NCBI GenBank assembly: GCA_020466095.1
Contig: CM035807.1
Span: forward strand, 44,547,100-44,611,099
DNA: 64,000 nt
Direction: 5' to 3'
DNA from: Chlorops oryzae
Lineage: Eukaryota; Arthropoda; Insecta; Diptera; Chloropidae
Shown: one piece after another, positions 63,521-64,000 of the stretch
Numbering within the stretch: position 1 is the stretch's first letter
How the letters are laid out: each line of letters begins with the position of its first letter
Translations under genes and position numbers: made by a program
Notes under the pieces: model-generated
Seen by the model: only the letters and a program-made list of their open reading frames with translations
The model's database searches: none
What the model was told of the DNA's origin: nothing

Positions 63521-64000
63521 TCATCTCAATTTGTACTTCTTTCGCAAAAGTTCATAAAAATTCCTAGGCATTTTCTCGACTTTTGAAATTATATTTTTCG
63601 GACAGAGTCCACATATTTTCGCGTAATCTTTTATGTATTTTTGCATGCTTTGCCATTTAAATTGTTTTCTAATTCCCAAAAACGTCTTAATTGTCCCTTT
63701 ATGACCTCCTATGGATGAATCATGAAATGTTTTGAGGACCTTTATAATCTCCTTTGGGTCAGTTAAAACTTGTGCCATGTCTTCCTCAATGCTTTTATCA
63801 GTTATTTCGCCAAGGTTTTCTTTAGCCTGAGCTCTTGCTACTACAGATATTGTGCTGTCGATATGTAGAATTCTTATTAAAAGCGTCAGCAGTTTGATAA
63901 TTTTTTCCCGGCTTATAAAAAATTTCAGTTATTTTATCAGTTATTTCGCCAAGGTTTTCTTTAGCCTGAGCTCTTGCTACTACAGATATTGTGCTGTCGA
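63521..64000 (-). pseudogene. Gypsy integrase zinc domain and preceding pol segment (runs off the window)
   Basis: HHCC zinc-binding domain: HDSSIGGHKGTIKTFLGIRK, then YAKICGLCPKN. It brings viral DNA ends into the integrase complex. Upstream in the same frame are VARAQAKENLGEITDKS and MAQVLTDPKEIIKVLKTFH, the RNase H to integrase linker of 17.6-like elements. A 68-bp direct repeat lies in this segment (see separate entry). Confidence 0.85.
63793..64000. repeat. direct repeat, period 139 bp, cut by the window end
   Basis: TTTTATCAGTTATTTCGCCA and the following bases to GTGCTGTCGA occur at 63793-63861 and 63932-64000. The second copy meets the window end, so the true length is unknown. Confidence 0.9.

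Overview
The window reads as repeat-rich DNA from a higher fly, most like a tephritid or drosophilid. The reasons are the AT-rich composition, two mariner lineages (one close to the horn-fly Himar1 type), Jockey-type LINEs, BEL/Pao and Gypsy elements, a RepHel Helitron, and a fly-type element with a TGTCCGTCCG run. Species assignment is inference. No rRNA, tRNA, CRISPR array or operon was seen. Almost everything recognisable is a transposable element, many of them nested. Two runs of 100 Ns (5718-5817, 39742-39841) are assembly gaps.

Layout. 1-445: 3' end of a mariner. 1633-4410: Gypsy-like gag-protease element on the minus strand without reverse transcriptase. 4410-5717: BEL/Pao fragment. 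5818-11040: a dispersed repeat split by a full-length Jockey LINE (6059-10752). 12054-13746: large foldback element. 13890-14381: MITE. 14601-20715: two copies of an inverted repeat arm enclosing an hAT-like insertion, BEL/Pao fragments (15283-17829), a hairpin MITE and an hAT-type MITE. 21966-22134: the best host exon candidate, an Alba/Rpp20-like coding exon with both splice sites. 22681-39070: a 16.4 kb Helitron on the minus strand, interrupted by a full-length Jockey (27269-33245) that is itself interrupted by a mariner (30964-32249). The Helitron also carries two probable introns and a 101-bp minisatellite. 39291-39741: another Jockey 3' end. 40063-41094: tandem TIR elements. 42699-43465: inverted repeat.

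43706-51385: a Jockey copy that has received a solo LTR, a MITE and a Himar-like mariner. Inside the mariner transposase gene sits a gag-bearing LTR retrotransposon with near-identical LTRs, 4-bp target duplication, primer site and polypurine tract but no pol. 51388-51880: Jockey 3' end on the plus strand. 52088-52660: zinc-knuckle gag remnant. 53530-57609: a decayed LINE broken by a foldback element with a perfect 9-bp target duplication. 58141-60026: BEL-like remnant. 60871-62093: tandem-repeat element. 62278-64000: a Gypsy integrase fragment followed at once, on the same strand, by a protein tyrosine phosphatase pseudogene.

The elements do not form a pathway. The nesting gives a relative order of events: Helitron, then Jockey, then mariner in one place, and Jockey, then Himar-like mariner, then gag-only LTR element in another. 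The two most unusual items are the phosphatase in the position where insect retroviruses carry env, and the gag-only LTR element.
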